Source: Helichrysum umbraculigerum (lineage: Eukaryota; Streptophyta; Magnoliopsida; Asterales; Asteraceae). Taken from it: a stretch of 64,000 nt of DNA. A model generated the notes under the pieces. The model saw only the letters and a program-made list of their open reading frames with translations. It was not told where the DNA came from and ran no database searches. The position numbers and the translations under genes were made by a program. Of the stretch, positions 34,921 to 47,550 are shown piece after piece. Position 1 is the first letter of the stretch, and each line of letters opens with the position of its first letter. The stretch is from assembly GCA_949592205.1 (NCBI GenBank), contig CATIUR010000006.1:65530001-65594000 (forward strand). The letters run 5' to 3'.

Positions 34921-35330
34921 TTTTGAAACGAAAATATATATGCGTTTTTGAGTATTTGTATATAAATATGAGTGTGTAAATGTGTGTTTTGGTTCCTAAA
35001 TGATATGATATATATATACTTGAATCATAATGGCAAAAACGTAATTAAATGGCAAAAAAAAACGGCTAGATGGAGTGCCAACGGATATATTAACGGACAA
35101 AAAGTAAAAACCGGTTTCAAACCGGTTTGAAAACCGGTTTTTCAAATCGGGTCGGGTAAAACCGGTTCCAACCCGGTTTCAACGGATAGAACCCCAAACC
35201 GGTTTCAAACCGGCGGTTTGAACCCAAACCGAATCGGTTTTGGTCAAACCCGGTTTTGACCGGTTTCAAATCGGTTTCAAATCGGGTCGGGTTCTTGAAC
35301 CCGGTTTCGATGTGCATCTTTAGTGTGGAT

Positions 35331-36348
35331 AGTGCCATAGTGGCATTATCATTTGTGCGTACTAGTGGGCCCATTTATTAAAGCAAACTCATAATGTGGA
35401 TTCGTGGTGGGCTAAGGTGGCCTTATATTAATGGGCTGAGAGTCTAATTACTCATAAAAGTCTTAAAGAAGATGATCTTTAAGTCTTTAACCCGGTTATT
35501 GATTTTGCTTGTGGTCATAAAATACCATTTGTCGAAAACTATTTTCATGTACACATCCAATTTAGGAAAATGATTGATAGGTCTAAATTTGTGGGACTAA
35601 AAAAAGACCTAAAGAATGTGATTGATGGGTTTTAAAAATTGATTGGATGAGATTAATAGAGGGAAAAAGTTCAACCAATCAGAAAATTATGCATACTTTT
35701 AGGTCTGTATGAATAGGCCTATTTAGCAATACTCTTCAATTTAATTGTTTTGGGTAATTTGCGACGAATTGAATTGTGTCCTATGATATCATATTATCTT
35801 CAAAATTATATTCTATAAACGATGTATATTATACGTTAAAACCTTATATTTTAAATAATGAAAATGATAATGATTGGCAATCCGTACTCCATAAAAATGA
35901 TTTTCATATAAACCAATTGTTTTTTATGGTTAAACATCATTATCACTAAATATATGGTGGTTACTATATAGATATGAATGACATGACTCCTTAATGCCAC
36001 ATCTGCGGCATGTCACCGGAATATATCAAGACTTGAATCCTTATTTTCAAGCTTATTAAGATATAGTCGGACTTACCAATTAAAACTTAATATATTTGGT
36101 TTGTACTCTTAAGGAAACAAAACTAAGGAAACAAAACATAGACGCAACCTCCACACGAGAATGTGCTCGAGGATGGAGGGAAAAGGAATTGGCGTTTTGG
36201 TGATGATGCCGTGATGATATATAATGCGCCTATTAAGTCATTGTTAATCTTATTTATGTTGACAGTTCATGACATTGTCACTAAGAAAATCCTAATTCAA
36301 ATCATAATCGTATCCTAATAAATTAGCATAACACTCGCAGTATGATGC
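35331..36348. other. Intergenic, no gene seen
   Basis: AT-rich sequence between the hAT element and the LTR stack. No supportable frame, RNA gene or clear repeat boundary. Confidence 0.5.
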
Positions 36349-36898
36349 TGTGACAACCGTCACCAAAATGTGATTTCAGATTCGTTATTTCCGAAATGTA
36401 ATTAAACTCATAAATTCATTAAGGAATAATTCAAGTGTTTTGCGTTCTCATTTCGAGAAATTTAATCCTCGTATAATATCAAACGACTCGAATAAAACTC
36501 GTTCGTAAATTGATCCGAAAACATAATATAATAAAAATGATTAAAACATAACGTGGGCTTAAGTAACAAAATGTGGGCCAAATAATGGAAGTGGGCTGGA
36601 TCGGCAGGAAAGGCGTCCAACCGCCGGTTGGCCATATCCAACCATCGATTGGCAAGCGTGTTCTGCAAACACATGAGGCCCAATCGCCGGTTGAGCTAAC
36701 CCAACCGCCGGTTGGGTGGCTGTAAGTATAAAACCGTATTTTTAAAACCCTAAACGATTTACAAACCCCAAGTTCGATTATCATACGATTTTAGGTGAAT
36801 ACTCAGTCAAAATTTCGTAACTTAAACTCTAAATGTAACATCCCAAATTTTGTAAGTTCGCGATTTTTTTTAAAGTTTAAAAAGTTAAACTATTAATA

Positions 36899-37152
36899 CT
36901 CCCTCCGTCTCAAATCTATTGTCCCCTTGTTGACTTTGGAGTCTTTCTCTTCCAACTTTGACCTTCAATATTTTTGTTTGTGTTATATAATACTTGATGC
37001 AAATTATACCAATGAAAATACATTCAAAATCCAATCAATTCATATATTTTGCATCAAATATTATATAAAACAAACAAAAATATTGAAGGTCAAAGTTGGA
37101 AGAGAAAGACTCCAAAGTCAACAAGGGGACAATAGATTTGGGACGGAGGGAG
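36899..37152. mobile_element. Stowaway MITE, near-perfect hairpin
   Basis: Ends CTCCCTCCGTCTC and GGGACGGAGGGAG with TA flanks. The two halves are inverted copies for roughly 110 bases each (GGTCAAAGTTGGAAGAGAAA pairs with TTTCTCTTCCAACTTTGACC), so a transcript would fold into a long, almost perfect double-stranded RNA. This is typical of a young copy and a possible source of small RNAs. Confidence 0.92.
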
Positions 37153-37262
37153 TATTATTTTATATTGAGCATTCACATTATTATTTGAGTAAAGAGGTTT
37201 AAATTAGAGGAAACGAGCCTTTAAATTTAGAATTTATTTAGTACAAGACTAAAGGGGAGTAT

Positions 37263-37698
37263 TGTGACTATGGTCCAAACTAGCTTACACTTAATTAAAC
37301 CCACCTCAGATAATTGAGAGGTACGGGCTTATGTTTTCTGTAAGTGGGAAAGAAAACACAGAGAGAAAGAAACAGAGCGAGTGAGAAATCTAGAGAGAGT
37401 TCAAGGAGAAGATAAAATCTTCAATTGATCCCAATTTCTTGAAGATTTAAGCGTTATTCTTACGTATTCATCATCACCAAGGTAAGGCTAACTCGTTTAA
37501 CCTCTCAATTTCGTGATTTAGTTATTTTGTGATAAACTCAATTTTTGGGTTTTTGAGGAAATTGATGATTCTTGAGGTTGAAAGAAATTAGAGATGAGTA
37601 AGGCATGTAAATGGACTCATTTGAGTGTTTACATACTAATTTATTATAGTTTTGATACAAATGTAAATGATGAGCTTTTGTGGAGTTTAGCGAGAGGT

Positions 37699-37741
<43 letters not shown>

Positions 37742-40356
37742 AATCATAACTGTTGTTATTGTGTTAGAATGGTGAAAAGAGAAGCTATTTGTAGCTACCC
37801 ATGATAATCCTTAAGAAAAATGATGAAAATTGATATTGCATGTAGATGAGCTTAATTGAGCATGAATATACTAATTTTGTTGTTGCGGTTAGTATGTGAC
37901 TAAACTAGCTAGTTATATACTTAAAATCATGAGAAAACGAGAGGTTGATTAATTATATGAAATCACTTTGAGTAGTGATTAACAATACATTGTTATGATA
38001 TGTTTAGGTGATTCAAAGAGACATGGAGAACGTGCTAGAGTTTGCTTAATCGACAATATTGCCAAGGTAAGTAATGGTTACTTGAGTTTGATGCTAATAA
38101 TTGTCTTACGTATACAAATAATGAGATTTCAAAAGAGTTTAAAAGACGAGTATTGTAACATCTGCAAATTGGGCCTAGAAGTATTATATTATTTTCTGAT
38201 CTTAAATGATTATTTAAATGTTCGGAAATGGTTTTGGTTTGATTCGTTGAAAATAAATAGGCAAAAGAGTCACTGGAAATATTGTGACTAGTGAAATATT
38301 AATTGTTTTAAATTAATATAGTGGACGGAACAATAAAATGTTTGGACTCGCGAATGGTTTTCGGGTTCCAGACAATAGGTTGAGAAGGGGTATTAAATTA
38401 TACCCGTATATTGGAGGTCGGTTATGTGAGCCGCCTTAATTCTTTTATTTTGGTTTCCTGCTTCAATTGTGTCATGAAATCAAAAACCCTAAAACTAATA
38501 ACTCTAAACCTAAATTGAAACCATAATTGGAGCTGTAAATTTGACTACTTCATCTTAGCCCTCATCTTCTTCAATTCAACATATCCAAATAGTAAGTTTA
38601 GTTTTGATTGTTCATGTATTTGGTTTTGCTTCCAATTGATATATACATGATTTTGAGATGAATTAGAATGTTATAAGTTGTTATTATTGTTATATGATGC
38701 TAATAGTAGTAGTAGTAACAGCAGAAACTGAGTTATGGCATATTGATTGGCAAAATTCGAGTTTAGAACTGATCAGGAAGAAATCGCAGAGTTGCTGGTT
38801 CGTACCAGGTCGCGACGCGACCGAATGAGATAGCGACGTGATGTGACAGGGATCGCGACGCGATTAACTTCTTGTTGCGACGCGATTTAATAATAATAGC
38901 GACGCGATTTAGGCTGATTGCGACGCGATTTAGTGTCTGTACAGTCCAGTTTACATGTTCTTGCTGTGTGGTGTTCATAAGCTGTTGTATATCATTTATA
39001 TGATACTAATAAGCGATTATCTGATATTAAATAAGAATGTGAGGTGCATATGAGTATATACTAGCATGATACTGATGTAGAGCTTAAAGTTGCATAAATG
39101 GGAATACATGAATGATACTATACCTGTTCTGAGTAATGTGATTATGTTAGCTATAATTTAAGTACTTGTGATATCTAAGAGTTCGTGATTGTGTGATAAA
39201 TTGCTAAGTGCTTAGTTGTGATAGCATGACTGTGATATAGTTTAAGTACGTGAAATATGATATTTCACATGAGTTTAATACTCTTGTTAGTATTCAAGTG
39301 TTTATGTAATCTGAACATACTTGTGATTAAATAATGAGATCATTGATTTTGTAAAGAGATGATTATATAATTAATATCAGTTGGAGACAAGTTATTGACT
39401 TGTGATGTTTGTGGTGTTTTCAGATAAGCAAGAGACTCAGTGACATTAGACTACTGAGTGGACGACTGAGGTAACGGTGAGTGGATCGATAACCCTCAGT
39501 TTGATTTAGTTGTAACAGGTTTGTTACAACAGGTTATTGTATTATTACTATTGCTTTGATTGCCATGATTGTTATGGTTTATTAGTAATAATACTGTGAA
39601 TAGATTGCTGACCTGATATGATGACCAGTTGAGTGTGTCGATAAGTGATCACGTGATATATATATTGCCATAGTGCATTGATGATTAGTGACTTGATGAT
39701 TTGTGATAAGTGATATGGAGGCCAGGCATGGGGCTGGGCTTGGATTGCTATTGGTTGGATAACACAGAGTCTTAGTACAAGTTTTATTGTCGTAGCATGT
39801 GTTGTATGAGTAATAGCACCAAGTAGTCGGTTAAACCTCTGTATGGGCCTGCACTTGGTTTGAAAGTGTTCTTTGAGGATGATACTTAAGAACCACCGGT
39901 CCTCTGTGATGAAAAGTGATTGTGATGTGATAAGTGATAAACAGATGAGTTGTGTGCATATAATTATTTGTTGTACACAAGTTTGTTATGCTAAGTCAGT
40001 CTGTTGTTTGTTGATTTACTCACTTAGCAGTTGTGCTAATCCCACCACTTTAAATACTTCTTGCAGGTTATGATTAGATAATTGATTGAGCAAGAAGCTG
40101 TTGATCTGGATGGAATGTTTGAAGAACATGCGTAGACTCTGATATCTGATTTGATTAAATCAGTTGTGTTTGTGATTATATAACACCTCATTTGTAGTAT
40201 TTTGATTTAAAGAATATTAAACTGTTATGTATAAAGTTTTGAAAGTTTAAAAAAAAGTCGTTGTACTTTTGATGTAATGTACGTTAATATATTGAGACCT
40301 ACGCTTCCGAGTCAAACAATATTATAATAATGTTTATTGAAATGAGGGGTGTTATA
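37263..40356 (+). mobile_element. Innermost LTR (D) with AGTAT duplication
   Basis: Starts TGTGACTATGG and ends GAGGGGTGTTATA, a plausible decayed TGTTACA end, with AGTAT on both sides (37258-37262 and 40357-40361). About 3.1 kb, no coding sequence, so probably a solo LTR. It contains (GAT)n at 37699-37741. At 38809-38930 there are six copies of a motif near GCGACGCGATTT, a local GC peak in AT-rich sequence. The weak TG...TA ends make this the least secure of the four LTRs. Confidence 0.5.
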
Positions 40357-40573
40357 AGTATAATTGAGTAATGACATTGAGTCACGTGAGAGTGCTCAAT
40401 GTGTACATATTCAATGGTGGAATTCAAGGGAAATGTTGAGGCTTGCGAAACCCCAATGATTATACCTTGACACCATGAGGTTGGACTTTTTGAGTCAATA
40501 AAACGAGTAAAGTAGCTATGTAGTGCTAGAGAGAAACGGTACACTAGCTCACATATATTGAGGTTTGATTGAG

Positions 40574-40575
<2 letters not shown>

Positions 40576-40620
<45 letters not shown>
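40576..40620. repeat. (TA)n microsatellite in LTR B
   Basis: About 22 TA units in the right part of LTR B. Confidence 0.95.
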
Positions 40621-40621
<1 letters not shown>

Positions 40622-42653
40622 GTTGTTAATGAGTTGATATTAACCTTGAGATATTATTATTGTTGAGAATTTGTTAATATCATTAATGATTATTGTTGTT
40701 GATAAAGAGTGTGATTTAAATGGTTGATTTGTGCATTGAAAGAGGAAAATAACCATTTGGGCACTTGAACGTCTAAATGGGTCAAAGTGCCAAATTGAGT
40801 CGAGTTAGAATTGAGGTTACATTATTGCTAAATTTTCATTCACTATGAGTAAATGAGTTGTTGATAAACAGTTGTAGACCATAACCTTTGATTTGGGTCG
40901 TGAGTGTCCAAGTGGGTCGTGAGTGTCCAAATGGGTCATGAATGTGGCTATGAGATAGAACGTGGTGGACTAGTGTTATGACCTTTGAGTTGCGAGCTTT
41001 AAGTTTCATTTGAGTTGTTTGTGACGTGCGCAAAACGTCCCAACCAGATTGCATATGGTTTGTGATCTTGGCTGTTCCCAAAAATGGCCCAAAACGACTA
41101 ATAGTTAGTCATACGTCCAAATTCGTGAATTTTGTGAAATTTGGAAAAGTGTAAAATGGGAAACAATTGTGTTGGTATTGTGGAGGTGTCCACAAAGTTT
41201 CGTGTCATAACTCTAAATGAGTAAAAAGTTATGCGTGTCCGAAGTTGGTCTAAAATCTGAGTTGTGCAGCAAATATGTAATACGCGATCGCGTGGATTAT
41301 GGAGGATCGCGTATTAATGTAATACGCGATCACGTAAAATTACATGATCACGTATTCTAGTGTTATTCATTGACAAAGGTGGAAGAGTCTACTTTCTAAT
41401 AGTTATGGCCTTAGTCTCCAAATCTTTGGACTTATTATTTTAGTATGTTCGATCCTATCTCATGTCTAGAATCATTGTAGCTGTCAAGCTTACATACGCA
41501 ATCCCACCTCGAGTCCAAGATCGCGTATTTGTGAAGAAAAATCACATATTGAGCCTAACCTTCGATATATAATTTATCTTTGTTGATTACACTGCAAAAA
41601 TAAGAGTTTATACATAGATGACTTATTTATTGGTATTGGAGTTGATCACTTGAGTGTAATCAATAATGTGCGTTAGTTGGGTCGCTGAGTGCGATCAATA
41701 TTGTTGTATTAAATCTTTTGAGTAAGATTTATATATTGTTATTAGAAGTGATCATTTATGCATGGTGCATGCTTGTTATAGTTTTATAAATCGAGAATGA
41801 GATCGCATATTGTAATTGATAATGAGGTAGATATTACCATTACTTACGAAGCATCTTTGCTTATTCTAATGTTGCGGTGATGTAGGGGATTGAGAGACAA
41901 TGGTATCACTTTGGGACAAGGATCCGAGGACGACTTTTGGTGGACTTACTATAATATTGGTAAGTCAACCATTCTTTAATCATGCTCTATACGATGAAGG
42001 TCCCATTTTGTGAGAGAATGTGTCAATTGAATATTGTTTTTAAATAAAAAGGAAAAAAATTCGGGACGTTTCACTAAAACTCAAGGGTTTGATCCTCTCA
42101 TTCATTCTAGTAGCAATCAAAAACACTCGTATACTCGTTCTTTGGTAAGTTTTTGTTAATCAAACCCTATTAACTTCTAGATCCATCCTTAAAAACGAAT
42201 TCAAAGGGACTTATACTCTTTATCTTCACAGATTTTAGGAAGGATTATCTCGCACGTGCTCGTTAGTTGGTATAATCTTCATCTTAACTCGATTTATTAT
42301 ACGTTTATTCGATCTATAACGTTTTATATCTATTCTTTCAGTCCGATCTGTTGATATCTGATTTTGAAGTGACCATATGCGGGTATGTAGGTTAGAGTTA
42401 AAGCTAGATTTGCTTCGGTAATTATGTGGATTGTTTGGTGTTGCTATTGTGTAAAAGAAACCGTAGAACTTAAATGCTTATTCTGGACAGATTTATTTAC
42501 TATGTTTGCAAGATCATAACTTGGTCATATTCTAATGGTTTTGAACGAATCTTGGGTCTAAAGTTAGTACAAAGAGTCTAGTTTCTGTTGCAATTGGTTT
42601 CGTGTCAAAATATTGAGTTTTGGTCAGTCAAAAGATGATTTCAAGATTAGTGA

Positions 42654-42765
42654 TGTGACACCCGTCAAATTAGGACTAGTAATTAGTGCCTAATCAAGTT
42701 TTAATACATGTAATTAGTTTTGTGTTAGGCTAATTAATGTATTCAATCAATATGTATATTGTTGT

Positions 42766-42851
<86 letters not shown>

Positions 42852-45255
42852 TTTGCGGTTTGATTAAATCGTACAAATTTAAATCGAACGTATTTCGGTC
42901 AATCAAATACGGACGTTGGTGACCAATTTTATTAAATAATACAATATTACTTAGTAACACAATTATATCCAAAATATTGTTTTATAATATTACGTACTCA
43001 ATTCGTATCGTACAACAACGTGCAAACAACACAAAACAAGTTGAGGTTATAATTTATAAATCAAATATTTAACATTTAATAAAATACGTCAACAAAATAT
43101 TGGGTAATTATTTCATATTTTAAAAAGTATATTCAAACGTACAAACTAATTATTTAACGTTTTAAACGATCGAGAAAACGAACACTGTACGGAGCGCGAC
43201 TACACGGAGCAAAATTTGGTGAAGCCCACACCGTGGACCCCACCGAAAATCTGCCCCAAAAGTGGGGATCTCTTCCCCATTTCCCCCATAATCACCATTC
43301 TCACCTCTCTCCTCCTCTCTTTTCTCTCTACAATCACCATACCACACCACCACCTAAATCCTTTATAAACTATCACAAAACGCAACCAAATCGGCAAAAT
43401 AATTACGGAAAAGGAACCACCTCGACGCGATCTACATTCTCATCTTTCCGGAATTTCATTTCGGCACTTTGTAAGTTTCCGAAAAAATCCCGAAACCTCT
43501 CGTTTTAGCTTATTTTTACATATTTACGGGTGATTTGGGTGTATATATGCCTATTAAACAAGTGAAACACGATTTTATAGCTTAAAAATGGGTTAGATTT
43601 GAGTTTTGGGTCGAAAATTTTCGACAGTCATTGGGTTCTGTTTTGATGTTCATCTTTCCGACACAAGCCTTGTGTCGCAGGTTGTGTCGTATAAAACCCA
43701 TTGTGTCGTATTTTGTGTCGTAAAAACTCAGTTATGTCGGACCTTTTGCGACACAATATTGTGTCGTACCTTATGTCGCAAATACCATGCGACACAATCG
43801 CTATGTCGCTGTTGAATCAGCATTATCCGCTTATGCGACACAACCCTTGTGTCGCTAAGTTCTTGTGTCGCACTTCTATGCGACACAACCCTTGTGTCGC
43901 ATAACAAATTATTATGTCGCATATTATGTCGCATAAAACAGAATATTTACAACTTTTTACTAAGTGTCGAGACCTAAATTTTATCACTTGATTTCACCCA
44001 AATTCAAGTCCAGATGCATTTTTCACCCCTGGAACTCCGCTAACCAGGGGCGCTGCCCCCGGACCCCCGTACTTAGATTCTGTAAGCACATTTCTCACCA
44101 AGTGTCAAACTTGTACAACTTCAAAACGCTTATGCGATACAACTTTTCAAACATAATGGAATTTGCTTTTCAAGTATAACGCTCCAAAATCAATGTGATA
44201 ATATCAAAACTATTATTACAATTAATCACCAACGGGCCGTACACGTTTTCAAACATACAATTCAATCAACCAAATAGTAGTAATTTGGACAAGTCAATCA
44301 ACCAAATCGGAGTAATTTGGACAAACAACTACAACGGTAGTCTTTCGAGATGCCTAAACAATTAATAACCATCGCGTGTCATGGACACCTTCAGGTTACA
44401 AGTCTTCGGACGTCAATACAAGTCAAGCCAAATCAAGTTTATTCGTTTAAACACTTCAAGACTCAGGTGAGTCTCATGGCTCCTATTTTACTGCTTTTCA
44501 ATCAGGGGTGTGATATTATTGCTCGTTTTGTTTTACAAGTTGAACGCAAGTACAAATCAAATCAAATTAACATGAGTTTCAAGCTAATCAATTTAAAGCC
44601 CTCCATAGCATAGTCTGGTAATACGTAGTAGCGTGAATGTTAGTATATGATATCATATAGGATTGACAATCCTCGTCCGGGTTAGCACGCACTAACTGGT
44701 CAAACGGACGTATTAGCATTTGGGAAGACGAGTGTGGATTAGGCACTCGTAGGAGGCATTTCAAGTTAGGTTTCCTTAAGTGGGCCTGACAACTCAAGTT
44801 AAGCTCAGACTATGTGCTCATGGCTGTATAACTTTTATTTTGCTTAATTGCATTTTAAATTCAATTATTAAATCTTGCGGTTCATACACACATATGTGTT
44901 GACATACAAACCTGTGAGCTCACCAGCGTTTCGCTGACTCATTTTAGCATGTATCACAGGTGACCATCAGTAGGTTGGACTGCTCAAGTAATGATCAATT
45001 AGCTCGAGTCATCATGCAAACAATCAGAGATTTAGCTGCATTATTATATTTTGTATAGATTAATTATGTACTTAAATCTCTCAATTTCAAGCTGAGCTAA
45101 TGTAAACAATATTTTTGATGTAAACTTTTGTTTTATCAATACAAGTCCAAAACGACACATATAGTGGTCGTTCATTATATATCTTTGTGCTGTGATTATT
45201 GATTCGTAACACCCAAAACGTGCTTCCGCAAAACAATAAATTTGGGGGTGTTACA
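42654..45255 (+). mobile_element. Nested LTR (C)
   Basis: Starts TGTGACACCCGTCAAATT and ends AAATTTGGGGGTGTTACA, clear inverted LTR ends, 2602 bp. Flanks are AGTGA (left) and AGTGG (right), one mismatch from a 5-bp duplication. An alternative reading of the right flank, TGGTCAGAAC, is a damaged primer binding site, which would make this a 5' LTR; no internal coding sequence follows, so solo LTR is preferred. It contains (TA)n at 42768-42846. At 43660-43935 it has about twenty copies of TGTGTCGCA or its complement TGCGACACA. Confidence 0.7.
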
Positions 45256-45798
45256 AGTGGTCAGAACTGAGTTTTCGGTTTGTATTTTGGTTCTGTTTTA
45301 AGTTATGAAAACGTATGTTAAACTTTGAGTTAGGTCTTGAAACTTTTTCTGGAACAACTTTAATGTGTCAACTGATTTGTGTAAAAAGATGGAATTTTTA
45401 TAAGTCTTTAAGTGTGATAACTTTTATAAAATATTTAAAGGGTTAGAAACGTGTTTTCTGTGTACAAGTCATTTCGGAAAATTTCTAAAAATAGTAATTC
45501 AGTGAGATAAATTTGAAGAAAATTATTTTATGTTCTAAACACTTTGGAGAGTCTGTGGTTGAAGTTTGAAGGTCTAATAAAATCATTTGTTTATGATTCA
45601 AGGCAGTTAAAGTAACACTAAATTTCATGAGTTTAAAACTAAATTCAATGGGTGAAACCAAATGCTTTAGTGCACATGAAGGGAGTATACATTTTTGTTA
45701 AACATGTGTAAGGGACTTAGGAGAGGACTTAGGACTTGTGAACGGTACATCAAAATAGGGTACAATGAAGGGGCTTTAGTCTTTTCTATACTGTAACC

Positions 45799-45931
<133 letters not shown>

Positions 45932-46787
45932 TTGTAGATTTTCATACGATTTAATTTGGGAACGTGTACTTGCTTTGCTTTTCAATGTGAGTCTTCATGT
46001 CCCCATTTTTATTATTTGTTTTCCTTTGGGGGAAAAGTATTTTCAACTGTTTTTCATGCTGTGAACTTGTTTATTACTTTTGGACATATGAATGAGATGT
46101 GTGACACTATGTGGAATTATGTGCAACTTTTGTGGAACTTGAATTGTGGTTAAACTATGAGAACATAGATGCTAGCCGTCTTGCTAAGGCAATGACATCA
46201 TGCATCGCACAGAGAGTCTATTAGTCATGACAACATGCCGATACACGTTTATGCTAGTCGTCTTACTTTTTTGGGGTAGTGACATCATGTATCATTGTTA
46301 GAGGACTCAACATTTACAATAATTTTATTTATGTGTGCCTTTTCATTTCATTGTCCTAACACACTTATTTATCACAGCAAACATTTATTTTGTGTCACAT
46401 TTAAACCTACGAAACTCACCAACCTATGTGTTGACGTTTTTGAGCATATCTTTCCAAGTAACACTAGTGATGCTAAGGAAGTGGCAAAGAAAACTTAGTG
46501 GACCGTTAGGTTGCATTAAGTGGTTATTACAAGATACATGAAACTATTTGCTTTCATCATTATGGTTGTGGAAAGACGTGTTTTGCCTTAACGATTATGG
46601 GATTCATTTAATATTTGTGAGACTATGTTTCTTTGTGTAAGTGAATGAACTTGACACATACCGTCCTTTATGTCGGGTGACATCACAACACATTGGTTTG
46701 ATTATATTTAGTAAATTCTATATATTGATATGTTGTGATCTGATCATGGTTGCATTCTGTTATTTTCGCTTTAGACGGGGTGTGACA

Positions 46788-47550
46788 GCAGCGAGGTATA
46801 TTACGTTCATGTAATTTATTACTCAACGATCGTCGTATATTATGTTTATAATTTTTTGATGTATTATCAATGATGATGAATCAATAACGATTATCTGGTG
46901 TGTAGAGTGAGACATCCAAAATATGGGGTTAACAATGAAAAATAAAAATGATAAAGTTACTAAAATATGAAAATTACAAAATTTAAATTTATGAGTGTTT
47001 GAGTTTTTATTTTTAAGTTTTCCAAAAATAATTTATCAAATCATCCAAATGTATTATGTTATATGTGTAATTAAGATTAAGATAAGATAAGATTTAGATA
47101 AGATAATTAAGATTAAAATAAGATAAGATAAATACTAAATATGATATTAACCTAAAAAAATTTAAATCACGTAATTAAAAAAATTAAGTGTTTGCTTACT
47201 ATTTACTTTTTATTTTTGGGGGATAACTATGATCTATGGCATTTCTGTAACAAATAACGAATTTATCATTTTTACATTTGTTTATTTATTTAACAATTTA
47301 TTTATTTATATTATTTCTGTTTACCCAAAAGCATGTGAAGGGGATTTGAACACCAATTCGGTCTTCTGAAACGCGAATCTACCTGAGTTCCGACCACCGG
47401 AAAATAAAACCCTACATAATTCACTAATAACAATCTTTATTCCTTACGGTGTATCTTTATCAGTATAACAACAACATACATATACTACCAATGATTCTAG
47501 GGTTCCACACTTCAATTTCCTGAATTTTTTAAAACCACAAATTTCTGCAT
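46788..47550. promoter_or_regulatory. Upstream region of the J-domain gene
   Basis: AT-rich sequence with AAGATAAG repeats at 47075-47130. The section just before the start codon (47400-47550) should contain the 5' untranslated region. No definite TATA box could be chosen. Confidence 0.35.

Larger units (their letters stand above)
31534..35322 (-). mobile_element. Full-length hAT transposon, apparently intact
   Basis: 3789 bp bounded by short inverted ends, TAGAGATGCGCA at the left and TAAAGATGCACA on the opposite strand at the right. It is flanked by an exact 8-bp duplication GTGTGGAT (31526-31533 and 35323-35330). Both subterminal regions (about 200 bp) are packed with AACCGGTTTG and CCCGACCCG words, likely transposase binding sites. 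It carries one uninterrupted minus-strand transposase gene and a tandem repeat block downstream of it. Perfect duplication and open frame suggest recent insertion and possible activity. Confidence 0.93.
36834..42073 (+). mobile_element. Nested LTR (B) with CTAAA duplication
   Basis: Starts TGTAACATCCC and ends GGGACGTTTCA, inverted-repeat LTR ends, with exact CTAAA flanks (36829-36833 and 42074-42078). Inside it are a Stowaway (36899-37152) and another LTR (37263-40356). Without these, about 1.9 kb remains, with no coding sequence, consistent with a solo LTR. Positions 41278-41365 carry several copies of a palindrome close to TACGCGATCGCGTA, with a further GATCGCGTATT at about 41520. Confidence 0.7.

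Noticed and set aside
42730..42972. Frames encoding poly-Ile-Tyr, also at 28962, 29432, 45667, 57010 and 59452
   Set aside because: They read through (TA)n or (TG)n microsatellites.
45241..45275. Start of an internal retrotransposon region after LTR C (primer binding site TGGTCAGAAC)
   Set aside because: The match to the tRNA-Met site lacks two bases, no gag or pol follows, and AGTGG resembles the left-flank AGTGA; kept only as an alternative.
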